From Coriobacterium glomerans PW2 (GTDB taxonomy: Bacteria > Actinomycetota > Coriobacteriia > Coriobacteriales > Coriobacteriaceae): a stretch of 64,000 nt of DNA. The position numbers and the translations under genes are program-made. Of this stretch, positions 63,950 through 64,000 are shown piece by piece (the first letter of the stretch is position 1; every line of letters begins with the position of its first letter). The notes below the pieces were generated by a model. The model saw nothing but the letters and a program-made list of their open reading frames with translations, did no database searches and was not told the DNA's origin. The stretch spans positions 1,550,001 to 1,614,000 of the forward strand of contig NC_015389.1 of NCBI RefSeq assembly GCF_000195315.1. Reading direction: 5' to 3'.

Positions 63950-64000
63950 TCCGCCAAGGTATGTCACCGCCATGTCAGCAATGAGATGCAGCTCATTTGA

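Overview
The window looks like a chromosomal segment from a high-G+C actinobacterium, most likely a gut-type member of the Coriobacteriia (Collinsella/Olsenella-like). This rests on overall base composition, the actinobacterial character of RpoB, RpoC, DisA and ClpC, a SecE with a long Lys/Ala-rich tail, and heavy investment in sugar-acid and galactoside use. The genus call is an inference and I could not run a search. Nearly everything lies on the minus strand.

Backbone. Read right to left, the minus strand carries a dispersed version of a classic bacterial superoperon: clpC, disA, ispD, ispF, cysS, rlmB and a YacP-like gene (58.8-50.8 kb); four tRNAs with tuf, rpmG, tRNA-Trp, secE, nusG, rplK and rplA (50.7-45.9 kb); then rplJ-rplL (26.2-25.2 kb); and finally rpoB-rpoC (7.0 kb to the left edge, rpoC cut off). 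Two large blocks of metabolic genes separate rplKA from rplJL and rplJL from rpoBC, although these are adjacent in most bacteria.

Insert 1 (7.3-24.9 kb) is a sugar-diacid (glucarate/galactarate) catabolic island. It holds a CitMHS-type carrier, two tandem glucarate dehydratases, galactarate dehydratase, a class I aldolase of the DHDPS family, tartronate semialdehyde reductase, glycerate kinase and a CdaR-type regulator. Together these give a full route from hexarates to pyruvate plus phosphoglycerate. Appended is a less understood set: a LarA-like racemase/epimerase homologue, an FAD/NAD oxidoreductase fused to a DUF1667 domain, a GlpA-like FAD protein with a BFD [2Fe-2S] tail, and a metallo-beta-lactamase-fold hydrolase. 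galU closes the block.

Insert 2 (26.5-45.8 kb) holds an ABC exporter, a POT-like transporter, a ~1.5 kb gene-poor decayed stretch, an XRE/DUF4097/flavodoxin operon, a DNA glycosylase, an SdpR/SdpI-like pair with no toxin gene, a FeoA-FeoB fusion that seems to start at ACG, a HAD phosphatase, a tyrosine phosphatase, a COG2984-type ABC importer and asnS.

Right end (59.2-64 kb): an alpha-galactoside locus with a GH36 alpha-galactosidase between two paralogous GPH-type sugar transporters.

The most striking single observation is in rpoB. The nearly universal fork-loop-2 sequence just after the rifampicin region is replaced, in frame, by an unrelated 16-residue loop. No CRISPR array, insertion sequence, prophage or rRNA gene was seen.
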